Of a stretch of 64,000 bases of DNA, positions 9,003 through 16,812 are shown one piece after another. The notes beneath the pieces were generated by a model. It saw only the letters and a list, made by a program, of their open reading frames with translations, made no database searches and was not told the DNA's origin. Source of the DNA: CAWACP01 sp963832965. Its GTDB lineage: Bacteria; Acidobacteriota; Terriglobia; Bryobacterales; Bryobacteraceae. The number at the start of each line of letters is the position of its first letter. Within the stretch, counting starts at the first letter, position 1. Where the stretch lies: positions 310,001 to 374,000 of the forward strand of contig CAWHVW010000005.1 of the NCBI GenBank assembly GCA_963832965.1, in the 5' to 3' direction. The position numbers were made by a program, and so were the translations under genes.

Positions 9003-9117
9003 TGCCGTCTCCTTGCCCTGCTCGTCCGTATCACTAGCACTATCCAAGGTCAGAGTAACATCGGGGTCATGAAGTGACAAGAGGTTAGGCCCGGTCTAAG
9101 GTAATTTTGCGAATTTG

Positions 9118-9684
9118 TCACACACCTGCCTTAGCGGCGAATAGCATATCGCCCGGCGCCGTACCAGTACCCTCGCAGTGTTGGATATAGAGGGCACCGT
9201 AACTTCTCTTAATGTAGTCGCTTTCCCGGTAGCCCAGCCGAGCGGCAACGTGGTCAATCCAGGCCGCCGGGCCTTCGAGTTCGAGGAAGTTTCCGATGGG
9301 TGTTTCATCCACGGTAATGATGCCCTCCTCGCCGGGAATCGAGTACTCGGTGCGGAACTTCTCGTAGCGGAAAACGGGTCGCAATCCAAGCCGGTCGAGA
9401 ATGAGCGCCGCGGCATCGGCGTCGGATACGGCGACCTCGATTTCCTCGCGTTCCTTGTGGCGGCTTTCCATGGAGAGCCCCTTGAATGTGAGTATGGCCG
9501 TGGCGCCGAACCGCCGCAGACGGATCAACTGACCTTTGTCGCACAACCGCAGCGCATCGGAATCGAACACCGCGTTCCATTCATGGGCGCGTTCATGATG
9601 AATCCCATAACCCAGGTTCAGGATCGCCGCCCGGGCGTGCGCAATGTTGACGAGGGGAAGTTTGATTTCAGTTTCGACGGGCAT
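9118..9684 (-). CDS. CYTH-domain protein (class IV adenylate cyclase / triphosphatase type)
   Basis: This 188-residue protein starts with VETEIKL, the ExExK signature of the CYTH superfamily. It continues with the expected acidic/basic strands (LIRLRRFG, LTFKG, REEIEVAV, YEKFRTEYSI, DETPIGNFLELEG). CYTH enzymes hydrolyse or cyclise triphosphate substrates inside an eight-stranded tunnel in a metal-dependent way. Sequence alone does not distinguish CyaB-type adenylate cyclase from thiamine- or inorganic-triphosphatase. The IGNFLELEG segment is closest to the class IV cyclase/bacterial CYTH group. It is separated by 115 bp from the small membrane protein gene downstream. Confidence 0.85.
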   Translation of the reverse strand: MPVETEIKLPLVNIAHARAAILNLGYGIHHERAHEWNAVFDSDALRLCDKGQLIRLRRFGATAILTFKGLSMESRHKEREEIEVAVSDADAAALILDRLGLRPVFRYEKFRTEYSIPGEEGIITVDETPIGNFLELEGPAAWIDHVAARLGYRESDYIKRSYGALYIQHCEGTGTAPGDMLFAAKAGV

Positions 9685-9706
9685 CGGAACCTCTATTGTT
9701 GCGCGT

Positions 9707-9734
9707 CGGGGACACGCGGCGACAGCCGCGTTCC
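9707..9734. repeat. Dispersed repeat family C, copy 1
   Basis: A GGGACACGCGGCGACAGCCG core followed by CGTTCC. A second copy differing at one position lies at 12989-13014. The GCGGCGACAGCCGC core is itself an imperfect hairpin. The two copies bracket 3.25 kb containing tRNA-Arg, the toxin-antitoxin pair, an orphan gene and thrC. Confidence 0.65.
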
Positions 9735-9784
9735 ATTAGCAACACCCTTCGAGGGATGGTAGGATCTGAATGTGTCCGTCACCC

Positions 9785-9861
9785 GCGCCCGTAGCTCAGC
9801 TGGATAGAGCGGTTGGCTTCGAACCAACAGGCCGGGGGTTCGAGTCCCTCCGGGCGCGCCA
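9785..9861 (+). tRNA. tRNA-Arg (anticodon UCG)
   Basis: A complete cloverleaf is visible. The acceptor stem GCGCCCG (9785-9791) pairs with CGGGCGC (9851-9857). The D-arm is GCTC/GAGC. The anticodon stem is GTTGG (9812-9816) with CCAAC (9824-9828), and loop CTTCGAA places anticodon TCG at 9819-9821. The T-arm loop is TTCGAGT. Discriminator G and an encoded CCA end the gene at 9861. It reads CGA arginine codons. The 3' end is duplicated at 10656-10678. Confidence 0.97.
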
Positions 9862-9866
9862 GATTC
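9844..9866. repeat. Left attachment-like repeat (3' end of tRNA-Arg)
   Basis: GTCCCTCCGGGCGC at 9844-9857 continues as G-CCA-G-ATTC to 9866. The copy at 10656-10678 matches 21 of 23 positions, including the 14-base core and the CCA end. Together the two copies flank the toxin-antitoxin pair exactly, in the arrangement produced by integration into a tRNA 3' end. Confidence 0.7.
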
Positions 9867-9893
9867 CAAAAAACCTTCAGGACTTCCGGCGCC

Positions 9894-9921
9894 TTGACAA
9901 GTGTTGTCATAAGTGACAACA
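9894..9921 (+). promoter_or_regulatory. Promoter/operator of the toxin-antitoxin pair
   Basis: A perfect inverted repeat, TGTTGTCA (9902-9909), TAAG, TGACAACA (9914-9921), lies 23 bases before the toxin start. A third half-site TGACAA (9895-9900) pairs with TTGTCA (9904-9909) and overlaps a consensus-like -35 TTGACA (9894-9899). This is the expected target for autorepression by the HTH antitoxin or the complex. Confidence 0.65.
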
Positions 9922-9944
9922 TCGATTGCAGGACGGAATAGCGC

Positions 9945-10298
9945 ATGGCCGATGCCCGGAAGACACGACCTGTCTCCTGGATCAAGGCGGCGCTGAAGGA
10001 CTTTGAGACCCTGCCGGCGGACGCACAATCTATCTTCCTCGCCGCGCTCACCATTGCGGCCGAGGGTGGGAAGGCCGACATTGCGAAACCGTTGCGAGGT
10101 ATCGGCGCCGGCGTGTTTGAAATCGCGCTCGCCTTCCGGGGCGATGCTTTTCGAGTCGTCTGCGCCGTGCAACTCGGCGACGAAATCTGGGTCATACACG
10201 CGTTCCAGAAGAAATCGAGACAGGGCATCAAGACGCCCGGAAGCGAGATCGCGCTGGTGAAGGACCGCGTGAGGAGATTGAAGGAGGCACTGCGATGA
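9945..10298 (+). CDS. higB: HigB/Gp49-family toxin (RelE/ParE superfamily)
   Basis: This 117-residue basic protein has the HigB/phage Gp49-like pattern: a helical N-terminus (WIKAALKDFETLP), the strand pair FEIALAFRGDAFRVVCAV, and a C-terminal WVIHAFQKKSRQGIKTP segment followed by a helix. Family members usually cleave mRNA in association with ribosomes. The gene precedes its antitoxin and overlaps it by 4 bp (ATGA, 10295-10298), which is the toxin-first order typical of HigBA. A palindromic operator lies 23-50 bases upstream. The pair sits immediately after tRNA-Arg and ends before a duplicate of the tRNA 3' end, suggesting acquisition by transfer. Confidence 0.85.
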   Translation: MADARKTRPVSWIKAALKDFETLPADAQSIFLAALTIAAEGGKADIAKPLRGIGAGVFEIALAFRGDAFRVVCAVQLGDEIWVIHAFQKKSRQGIKTPGSEIALVKDRVRRLKEALR

Positions 10299-10618
10299 AA
10301 GACAAGAGACTGGAATTGGTGCGCGGTAACGGAAACGTGTTCCGCGACCTCGGCCGACAGAATGCGGATGTTCAGCAGTTGAAGGCGATCCTGGCGGCGG
10401 AAATCATCAAGGCGCTCGACCGCGACGGCTTGACCGTCCGCGCCGCGCACACTCGGACCGGTTTCGCCGCGGCCGACTTCTCGCGTATCCGCAATGCTGA
10501 CCTCGCCAGATTCACGGCTGATCGGCTTGTGGCAATTCTCAACCGCCTTGGTTCGAGCGTCGAGGTGAAAATCCGGGTCCGGTCACTGGAACCCGTTGCG
10601 CGCGAGGCCAGGGCCTAG
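10295..10618 (+). CDS. higA: XRE/HigA-family antitoxin
   Basis: This 107-residue protein contains a helix-turn-helix: LKAILAAEIIKALDRDGLTVRAAHTRTG followed by FSRIRNADLARFTADRLVAILNRLG. The last part (EVKIRV) is a short strand as in the XRE proteins paired with Gp49-like toxins. It should neutralise the preceding toxin and repress the operon through the inverted repeats at 9895-9921. The start overlaps the toxin stop by 4 bp. Confidence 0.85.
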   Translation: MKDKRLELVRGNGNVFRDLGRQNADVQQLKAILAAEIIKALDRDGLTVRAAHTRTGFAAADFSRIRNADLARFTADRLVAILNRLGSSVEVKIRVRSLEPVAREARA

Positions 10619-10655
10619 CCGCGCGGGACGGTCAGCGCAAAGCGCGCCTGTTTGT

Positions 10656-10678
10656 GTCCCTCCGGGCGCACCACATTC
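10656..10678. repeat. Right attachment-like repeat (displaced tRNA-Arg 3' end)
   Basis: GTCCCTCCGGGCGC at 10656-10669 is identical to the tRNA-Arg T-stem/acceptor end. It is followed by A-CCA-C-ATTC, differing from the tRNA copy at two positions. No other tRNA structure surrounds it. It lies directly before the stop of the convergent orphan gene at 10679. Confidence 0.7.
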
Positions 10679-11653
10679 TCAATCTTCAATTTCCGCGTAT
10701 CCGTGATACCAGGCCGCGCCGATGCTGGCTGTTGCGTTGCTCGCCGCGACGCTGAGTCCCCAGACAAATGTTCCGGCTTTGTAGATGAGTGGGATTGCCC
10801 CGATGGCTGGCGGCACGCCGAAAAAGAAACAGGAGACGCTGAGCGCGCCGCCGATTCCAACCGGAGATTTGGTCATTTTTATCTTCTTGGCAACCACCGT
10901 CGGGAAGTACTTGTCCACCAGCGCGGCGGTGACGTCAAGAATGGTCACGTGGCCGGTAAACGCGTCAATGGGCATCGGCTGCTCGATGGCCGAGGTTCCA
11001 AACGCGATCCCTCCCAGGCCGCCCGACCAGGGCCAGGACAAGCTGGAGTACGTCGCGCTGAACCCCACCCCCTGCTCCGACGACCTCCCATATCCGCCGC
11101 CGATCCCGCCGAACACCAGCTTGTGCGACTTCCCGCGCGCCTCGGAGGGATTCTCAATCAACATGCTCCCGGCCGTGCCGTTGAAGCTCCACGACGGGCC
11201 GATGCCCACCGAGCCCCCGCCCGTCGAGGTCACGCGCCATCCCGTGGGAATCAGCGTGAGCGCTCCATAGAACCCGACGTTGCCTTCCACCCAGTCGTTA
11301 TGAAGCAGCGTCCACTCGCCTTTGCCCCGCCATCGGCTGCCCTGGTCCGGATACCCTTTTGGCATGATGAAATCGAAATCGATTCCGCCCTTGTAGCCGG
11401 TGGGGGGAATGGTAAACCCGAGCAGGCGCGCTACCGCCTCCTTCGTGGCTCCATTCATCCGATAGAGAACAACGTCCGCGCCACTCACTTCGGCACGGCC
11501 GCGATCGGGCATGCGGTAGTCGGCTTTGTCCAATTGCTCCCAAACGATGTTGTCGCTGTCAACCCGCCGAAGCTGAATGCCGATGCACACGCGGTAAACT
11601 GCGCTCGCGCTCGACGACAACATAACATCAAACTGAATCTTGCACGAATTCAA
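10679..11653 (-). CDS. Orphan protein of unknown function, glycine-rich C-terminal half
   Basis: I do not recognise this 324-residue protein. The N-terminal half has polar strand-rich sequence (CIGIQLRRVDSDNIVWEQLD) and a segment rich in Gly, Trp and Tyr (FDFIMPKGYPDQGSRW). The second half has repeated Gly-Gly motifs (FGGIGGGYGRSS, WSGGLGGIAFG). It ends in a long hydrophobic region (SCFFFGVPPAIGAIPLIYKAG) that could be membrane-active. The start is taken as TTG 11653 because GGAGGA stands 7-8 bases upstream; an ATG-free extension to 11716 has no such site. It abuts the right tRNA-derived repeat, so it may belong to imported DNA. No signal peptide is evident. Confidence 0.65.
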   Translation of the reverse strand: MNSCKIQFDVMLSSSASAVYRVCIGIQLRRVDSDNIVWEQLDKADYRMPDRGRAEVSGADVVLYRMNGATKEAVARLLGFTIPPTGYKGGIDFDFIMPKGYPDQGSRWRGKGEWTLLHNDWVEGNVGFYGALTLIPTGWRVTSTGGGSVGIGPSWSFNGTAGSMLIENPSEARGKSHKLVFGGIGGGYGRSSEQGVGFSATYSSLSWPWSGGLGGIAFGTSAIEQPMPIDAFTGHVTILDVTAALVDKYFPTVVAKKIKMTKSPVGIGGALSVSCFFFGVPPAIGAIPLIYKAGTFVWGLSVAASNATASIGAAWYHGYAEIED

Positions 11654-11744
11654 AACCGTTCCTCCGTAGTGTCGAAAGCGAGCAACAGTATAACTCGCAC
11701 GCTCGGGAGGGAGCAATCGCGGCCTCGTCCTCGCGTGTGATGTG

Positions 11745-12989
11745 ATGGTCGGGATGGAGCCTGGTTCATTCGTCAGTCACCTGGAGTGCAGCGCGTGCCA
11801 GCGGAGCTATCGCGCCGCGGAGCCCCACAATCTCTGCGAATGCGGTGGTCCGCTGCTGGTGCGCTATCACCTTGATCGCGTGCGCGCCGAATGGGACCGC
11901 GGCCAACTCACCGGCGCGCCGCCGACCATGTGGCGCTACGCCCCTCTGTTGCCGGTCGCCGATCCAGAGCATGTGGTCAGTCTCGGCGAGGGATGGACGC
12001 CGCTGAGCAAGGCCGTGCGGCTCGGCCAGCGCCTCGGCGCGGCCGACCTGTGGGTGAAAAACGAAGGATTGAACCCCACCGGGTCCTTCAAAGCGCGCGG
12101 CTTATCCTGCGCCGTGTCGATGTGCGTGGAACTGGGTCTGCACAAGCTGGCGATTCCTTCCGCCGGCAATGCCGCGGGCGCATTGGCAGCATACGCCGCG
12201 GCGGCCGGGTTGGAATCTCACATCTTCATGCCTATAGACGTGCCCCAGGCCAATTTAGTCGAATGCCGCGCTTCCGGTGCGCACGTTTTTCTTGTCGACG
12301 GCCTCATCAGCGATTGCGCCCGCCTGGTCGCCGAGCGCAAGTCCGCCGAAGGCTGGTTCGACATGAGCACGCTCAAAGAGCCTTATCGCCTGGAGGGCAA
12401 GAAAACCATGGGTTTCGAGGTGGCCGAGCAGTTCCGCTGGGAATTGCCCGATGCCATCCTGTATCCCGCCGGTGGCGGTGTGGGCCTCATCGGCATGTGG
12501 AAGGCATTTGCCGAGTTGCAGGCGCTGGGCTGGATCGGCTCCCGGCGGCCAAAGATGATTGCCGTGCAGGCGGAGGGGTGCGCTCCGCTGGTGCGCGCGT
12601 TCGAGCGCGGTGAGACGCGCGGCGAATTCTGGCGGGACGCCCACACCATCGCGGCCGGTCTGCGCGTTCCCAAGGCTCTGGGTGACTTTCTCATGCTGGA
12701 AGCGATTCGCGCCAGTGGAGGCACGGCCATCGCCGTGAGCGACGCGGAAATGCTCGACGCGGGAATCGAGCTCGCCTCCACCGAGGGAATCTTCGCGGCT
12801 CCGGAGGGAGCGGCCTGCGTGGCGGCCGTGCGGCATCTCATCGCCGATGGCTTCCTGAAGAGCGCGGAGCGCATCGTGATTTTCAACACCGGCACCGGCT
12901 ACAAATATCTGGAAACCTGGTCCACCCGTTTCCCGCGAACGGCGGCGTCCGAGCAGGACAAGCTCGGCGGCCTGATCACGCCTCGGTAG
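11745..12989 (+). CDS. thrC: Threonine synthase
   Basis: This roughly 414-residue PLP enzyme converts O-phosphohomoserine to threonine. It opens with the CSACQRSY/CECGGPLLV zinc-ribbon-like segment common in bacterial ThrC. It carries the PLP lysine in NPTGSFKARG, the PLP-phosphate glycine loop in PAGGGVGLIG, and an AGNAAGALAAYAA substrate loop. Three starts are possible (GTG 11742, ATG 11745, ATG 11754), none with a clear ribosome binding site. The gene stands alone between an orphan gene and repeat family C copy 2, with no thrA or thrB nearby. Confidence 0.93.
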   Translation: MVGMEPGSFVSHLECSACQRSYRAAEPHNLCECGGPLLVRYHLDRVRAEWDRGQLTGAPPTMWRYAPLLPVADPEHVVSLGEGWTPLSKAVRLGQRLGAADLWVKNEGLNPTGSFKARGLSCAVSMCVELGLHKLAIPSAGNAAGALAAYAAAAGLESHIFMPIDVPQANLVECRASGAHVFLVDGLISDCARLVAERKSAEGWFDMSTLKEPYRLEGKKTMGFEVAEQFRWELPDAILYPAGGGVGLIGMWKAFAELQALGWIGSRRPKMIAVQAEGCAPLVRAFERGETRGEFWRDAHTIAAGLRVPKALGDFLMLEAIRASGGTAIAVSDAEMLDAGIELASTEGIFAAPEGAACVAAVRHLIADGFLKSAERIVIFNTGTGYKYLETWSTRFPRTAASEQDKLGGLITPR

Positions 12990-13014
12990 GGACATGCGGC
13001 GACAGCCGCGTTCC
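12989..13014. repeat. Dispersed repeat family C, copy 2
   Basis: GGGACATGCGGCGACAGCCG followed by CGTTCC starts at the thrC stop codon. It is identical to the copy at 9707-9734 except for one base. The rest of the spacer to 13167 holds GC-rich imperfect inverted repeats (CCGCGAACGCGGCTGCGCCG) and no gene. Confidence 0.65.
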
Positions 13015-13167
13015 CACGGGGCCGCGAACGCGGCTGCGCCGCGGGTCCTGGCCAAAAGCGAACGGAGCGTCCCTGAGGATCGCCCCGTTGCCGCGTCGTT
13101 CGGATTTGACCCTGGAATTGTGACTTCTCGGTCCCCTTCTCATCGGGGCAAGGCCAATCGAATTCTA

Positions 13168-14724
13168 TCAGATCTTCTCCGCGATCGCCTTCCCCTGCAC
13201 GAACTGCATCAGGTAATCCGGCCCGCCCGCCTTGGAATCCGTCCCGGACATATTAAATCCGCCAAAAGGATGCGCGCCCACCATGGCGCCCGTGCACTTG
13301 CGGTTGAAGTAGAGATTGCCCACGAAGAACTGCTCCCGCGCCCGCTGAATCTTCCCGCGGTCGTTGCTGAACACCGCGCCGGTCAGCCCATATTCGGTAT
13401 CGTTGGCCAGCGCCAGCGCATGGTCGAAATCGCGCGCCTTCGCCACCGCCAGCACCGGACCGAAAATCTCTTCCCGGAAAATACGCGCGTCCGGCGCGAC
13501 ATCGGCGATCACCGTGGGCCGGACGAAATAGCCATCGCCTTCGCCTGCGGCTCCGCCCGCCACCAGCCGTCCTTCGCGCTTCCCCGCGTCGATATAACCA
13601 AGGATGGTTCGCTTCGCGCCCTCGTTGATCACCGGCCCCATGTAGTTGTCCGGGTTCTCTGATGGCCCCACCCGAATCTCATCCACCGCCGGAGCGAGCT
13701 TTTCCAGAAACTCGTCGTAGACGGCGTCATCCACAATCGCACGCGAACAAGCCGAGCACTTTTGACCCTGAAATCCGAAAGCGGAGAACAGCACCGCCTT
13801 TACCGCGGCATCCACGTCGCTGTCCCCATCCACGATGATGGCGTCCTTGCCGCCCATCTCCGCCACCACCCGCCGAATCCAGATCTGTCCCTTCTGCGGG
13901 CGCGCCGCCAGCTCGTTGATGTGCAGGCCGACGTCGCGGGACCCCGTGAACGACACGAATCGCGTGCGCGGATGCTCCACCAGCAGGTCCCCAATTTCCG
14001 CTCCGCTGCCCACCAGCAAAGAGAAGCTCTCCGGCGGGAACCCCGCTTCCAGCAGTACTTCGGCAAATTTCTGGGCGATGGTGGGCGTGTCGCTGGAGGG
14101 CTTGATCACCACCGTATTGCCGGTGACCAGCGCGGCCGTGGCCATGCCAACCAGGATAGCCAGCGGAAAATTCCACGGCGGGATGATGACGCCCGGGCCC
14201 AGCGGCACGTACACCAGCTCGTCCTTCTCGCCCGGCAACTGAACCAGTGGCGGCGGGTCGGCCAGCTTCATCATCTGGCGCGCGTAGTACTCGCAGAAAT
14301 CGATCGCCTCGGCCACGTCGGCCTCGGCTTCCGGCCACGTCTTGCCCGCTTCCACCACCAGCCACGCGTCGAATTCGAGCTTCCGCTGGCGCAGAATCTC
14401 CGCCGTGCGCACCAGCATCTCCACTCGTTTCGCGGCCGGCGTGGCCGCCCATTGTGGGAAGAAGCGCCAGGCCGCCTCCACCGCTTCCCGGGCCAGGTCC
14501 GCATCGGCCTTCGAATGAATACCCACCACTTCGGCCGGATGCGAAGGGTTCAGTGACCGCAGCTTCCGATCGGTGGCCACGCGCCGGCCCGCCACCAGCA
14601 GATCGTAATTGCGCCCGAACTGTGCGCGAACGTGGGCCAGCGCCGCCTCCGCCGCCGAGCGATTCCGCGGGTCGGAGAAATCGGCATACGGCTCGTTCCG
14701 GAACGCGGGCAGAGCGGTGCTCAT
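13168..14724 (-). CDS. pruA: L-glutamate gamma-semialdehyde (1-pyrroline-5-carboxylate) dehydrogenase
   Basis: This 518-residue aldehyde dehydrogenase oxidises glutamate semialdehyde to glutamate with NAD+, the second step of proline (and arginine) catabolism. The catalytic cysteine is in FQGQKCSACSR, the general-base glutamate in VAEMGGKDAI, and the NAD-binding loop in SFTGSRDVG. The N-terminal FSDPRNRSA and the C-terminal GTDSKAGGPDYL are diagnostic of the PruA/RocA group rather than generic aldehyde dehydrogenases. No proline dehydrogenase domain is fused. The gene follows the YtxH-like gene by 14 bp on the same strand, so the two may be co-transcribed. Confidence 0.95.
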   Translation of the reverse strand: MSTALPAFRNEPYADFSDPRNRSAAEAALAHVRAQFGRNYDLLVAGRRVATDRKLRSLNPSHPAEVVGIHSKADADLAREAVEAAWRFFPQWAATPAAKRVEMLVRTAEILRQRKLEFDAWLVVEAGKTWPEAEADVAEAIDFCEYYARQMMKLADPPPLVQLPGEKDELVYVPLGPGVIIPPWNFPLAILVGMATAALVTGNTVVIKPSSDTPTIAQKFAEVLLEAGFPPESFSLLVGSGAEIGDLLVEHPRTRFVSFTGSRDVGLHINELAARPQKGQIWIRRVVAEMGGKDAIIVDGDSDVDAAVKAVLFSAFGFQGQKCSACSRAIVDDAVYDEFLEKLAPAVDEIRVGPSENPDNYMGPVINEGAKRTILGYIDAGKREGRLVAGGAAGEGDGYFVRPTVIADVAPDARIFREEIFGPVLAVAKARDFDHALALANDTEYGLTGAVFSNDRGKIQRAREQFFVGNLYFNRKCTGAMVGAHPFGGFNMSGTDSKAGGPDYLMQFVQGKAIAEKI

Positions 14725-14738
14725 ACGAACTGGCTGAT

Positions 14739-15032
14739 TCAGACGCGGTCGCGGACGTTGCTGATGGCGCCTTCGGCCAGTTTGCGGCCGCGCTCGAACA
14801 TCTCAGCGGCGTCATCGGCCACTTTGCGCCCCTTCTCGTAGAGTTCGCGAGTGCGTTCCACGGCCGCGCGTCCCTGTTCGGCCAGCGCTTCACGGCCCTC
14901 GTCGGCCTTCTTCGAGATTAGTTGGCGGGTCTCTTTGCCGGTGGTCGGCGCGAACAGCAGCGCGATGGCGGCGCCAACCGCTGCGCCCGCGACAAACCAC
15001 ACAATGTTGTTACCGGAATCTTCCTGGGCCAT
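14739..15032 (-). CDS. YtxH-domain protein
   Basis: This 97-residue protein has one N-terminal membrane helix with a glycine/alanine-rich face (VWFVAGAAVGAAIALLFAPTTG) followed by charged amphipathic helix (KETRQLISKKADEGREAL). This is the YtxH signature. Its remaining length is predicted coiled coil. The family includes Bacillus general-stress proteins of unknown biochemical role. An upstream TGGAGGCAA provides a ribosome binding site. It is the first gene before pruA. Confidence 0.88.
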   Translation of the reverse strand: MAQEDSGNNIVWFVAGAAVGAAIALLFAPTTGKETRQLISKKADEGREALAEQGRAAVERTRELYEKGRKVADDAAEMFERGRKLAEGAISNVRDRV

Positions 15033-15075
15033 GATTGCCTCCAGTTCTCATTCTACCGCCCGCTTTGTATGTGGG

Positions 15076-15092
15076 GCAGGATTTCATCCTGC
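15076..15092. repeat. Small hairpin element (family B relative)
   Basis: A perfect inverted repeat, GCAGGAT-TTC-ATCCTGC, is preceded by GTGGG. The same GTGGGGCAG opening is seen at 22210, 31606 and 43453 in the hairpin family B. It lies between the divergent YtxH and DUF2007 genes. Confidence 0.6.
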
Positions 15093-15146
15093 GCGTGGTT
15101 TGTAACCGCGCCCGGACGGTGAGGCCGCCGCTGCTATCCTCGAATC

Positions 15147-15638
15147 ATGGCCCCCCAACCAGACCCCGTAACCGTCTACCGCTCCATGGACCCGAGCGCC
15201 GAGGAGGATTCCCGCGCCATCCTCGACACCCTCACCGCCGCCGGACTCCGGGCCGTGCTCATGGACGACACGACGAAAGGCATTCCCGCGGGTGTCTGGG
15301 AGGTGCAAGTCCCCGCCGCCGACGCCGAACGAGCCGACCACATCATCGCCGCTAACCCGCCACCGGGCGTCGACCCCTCCCACAATCTCGATCTCGTTAC
15401 CATCTACCAAAGCGGAACCCCCATCGTCGGCGCCATGGAAATGATGGGAATCAAAGGACTTCTCGAAGCCAACGGTATCATCGCCGTCAGCACCGGCGAT
15501 TCCGTGCAGCCGGAGCTCCCCATCACGCTAAGCGTCCCTCGCGATCAGTTGGAACTGGCCAAAAGGCTCCTCGCCGAAGCCCAGGCAACCGGACCAGCCG
15601 ATGCCGAAGCCGCCGAACTCGAAGGCGAGCGGCAGTAA
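15147..15638 (+). CDS. Tandem DUF2007 protein
   Basis: This 163-residue protein consists of two DUF2007-like (putative signal-transducing) domains: residues 8-68 (VTVYRSMDPSAEEDSRAILDTL... WEVQVPAADAERADHII) and 81-150 (VTIYQSGTPIVGAMEMMGIKGLLEANGI... ITLSVPRDQLELAKRLL). Each has the small ferredoxin-like alternation of strand and helix typical of this family, whose function is not known. The C-terminus is an acidic tail. A TATCCT -10-like hexamer ends 6 bases before the ATG with no Shine-Dalgarno sequence, so the mRNA may be leaderless. Confidence 0.8.
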   Translation: MAPQPDPVTVYRSMDPSAEEDSRAILDTLTAAGLRAVLMDDTTKGIPAGVWEVQVPAADAERADHIIAANPPPGVDPSHNLDLVTIYQSGTPIVGAMEMMGIKGLLEANGIIAVSTGDSVQPELPITLSVPRDQLELAKRLLAEAQATGPADAEAAELEGERQ

Positions 15639-15740
15639 CGTTCACCCCCGCTTTATGCCCGTTCAATCCCCGCCCGGCGCGCCAGGCTCCCAAAGCCATA
15701 CACCCCCCGGCCGAATGTGGTTAAATAGTTGAAATCGCTC

Positions 15741-16775
15741 ATGCCTGACGCGGCCTTCAAAATCCGCCGGGACGTCAGTGCGCTGAAGCGGCGGCTGCGG
15801 GAACTGAAGCTCATCGTCAAGGGAGCGCTCTCTTCCCGGCACCCCGTAATGGCGCACATCATTCCGATTCGGCGCTGTAACCTGGCCTGCGCCTACTGTA
15901 ATGAGTATGACGACACCTCCAAGCCGATCGCGAAGGAAGTGATGTTCCGCCGTCTGGACCGGCTGGCCGAGCTGGGCACCACCATCGTCACCTTCAGCGG
16001 CGGCGAACCCCTGCTCCATCCCGAACTCGACGAGTTGATCGCGCGTGTCCGCAAGAACGGCGCGCTGGCCTGCCTCATCACCAACGGCTACCTGCTCACG
16101 GCCGATCGCGTAAAACGGCTCAACCAGGCTGGTCTTGACCACATGCAGATCAGCATCGACAACGTCATGCCCGACGAGGTCTCCAAGAAGAGCCTCAAAG
16201 TGCTCGACAAGAAGCTGCAGGTTCTCTCCGAGCACGCGCTGTTTCACGTGAACATCAATTCCGTGCTGGGCGGAGGCATCAAGAATCCCGAGGATGCGCT
16301 GGTGGTGGGTCACCGGGCGCTGGAGCTCAGCTTCAGTTCCACCGTGGGCATCATCCACGACGGCGGCGGGCAACTGAAGCCGCTGGGCGAGCGAGAGCGC
16401 AAAGTCTTCACGGAAATGCGCGGTCTGGAGAAGTCAAACTTCGCTCAGATCAATTATTTCCAGGATAAGATCGCGAATGGCGAGCCGAGTGAATGGAAGT
16501 GCCGCGCCGGCGGCCGCTACCTCTATATTTGCGAGGACGGCCTGGTCCATTATTGTTCCCAACAACGGGGCTATCCGGCCCGCCCGCTGCTGGAATACAC
16601 GTTCGCGGACATCCGCCAGCACTATCTGACAAAAAAGAGCTGCGCGCCGTACTGCACGGTCTCCTGCGTGCATCAGATCTCGTACTTCGATTTCTTCCGC
16701 GATCCGCAAACGCTCGAGGATGGCGCCGCCGCGGAACACCTCGCTCCCAGTAACGGCCTGGTGCAGATCGAATAG
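15741..16775 (+). CDS. Radical SAM protein with SPASM-like C-terminus
   Basis: This protein of about 344 residues carries the radical SAM CxxxCxxC motif (RRCNLACAYCNEYDD) near residue 45. It also has TFSGGEPLLHPEL, TNGYLLT and QISIDN strands of the TIM-barrel core. After residue 250 there are further cysteines (KCRAGG, YICEDG, YCSQQ, CAPYCTVSCVHQ) that could bind an auxiliary iron-sulfur cluster. An in-frame TTG 12 bases upstream is an alternative start. No peptide substrate or maturation partner is encoded adjacent, so its reaction cannot be named. The neighbours (DUF2007 upstream, collagen-like protein downstream) give no pathway. Confidence 0.85.
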   Translation: MPDAAFKIRRDVSALKRRLRELKLIVKGALSSRHPVMAHIIPIRRCNLACAYCNEYDDTSKPIAKEVMFRRLDRLAELGTTIVTFSGGEPLLHPELDELIARVRKNGALACLITNGYLLTADRVKRLNQAGLDHMQISIDNVMPDEVSKKSLKVLDKKLQVLSEHALFHVNINSVLGGGIKNPEDALVVGHRALELSFSSTVGIIHDGGGQLKPLGERERKVFTEMRGLEKSNFAQINYFQDKIANGEPSEWKCRAGGRYLYICEDGLVHYCSQQRGYPARPLLEYTFADIRQHYLTKKSCAPYCTVSCVHQISYFDFFRDPQTLEDGAAAEHLAPSNGLVQIE

Positions 16776-16812
16776 ACGACAGCTTCCTACATGCCAGTCG
16801 GCGTGCCTCCGG

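Noticed and set aside
9707..13014. Family C repeats as the ends of a 3.25-kb mobile element carrying thrC
   Set aside because: The copies are direct, short and imperfectly palindromic, no transposase lies between them and thrC is a housekeeping gene; they look like dispersed intergenic repeats.
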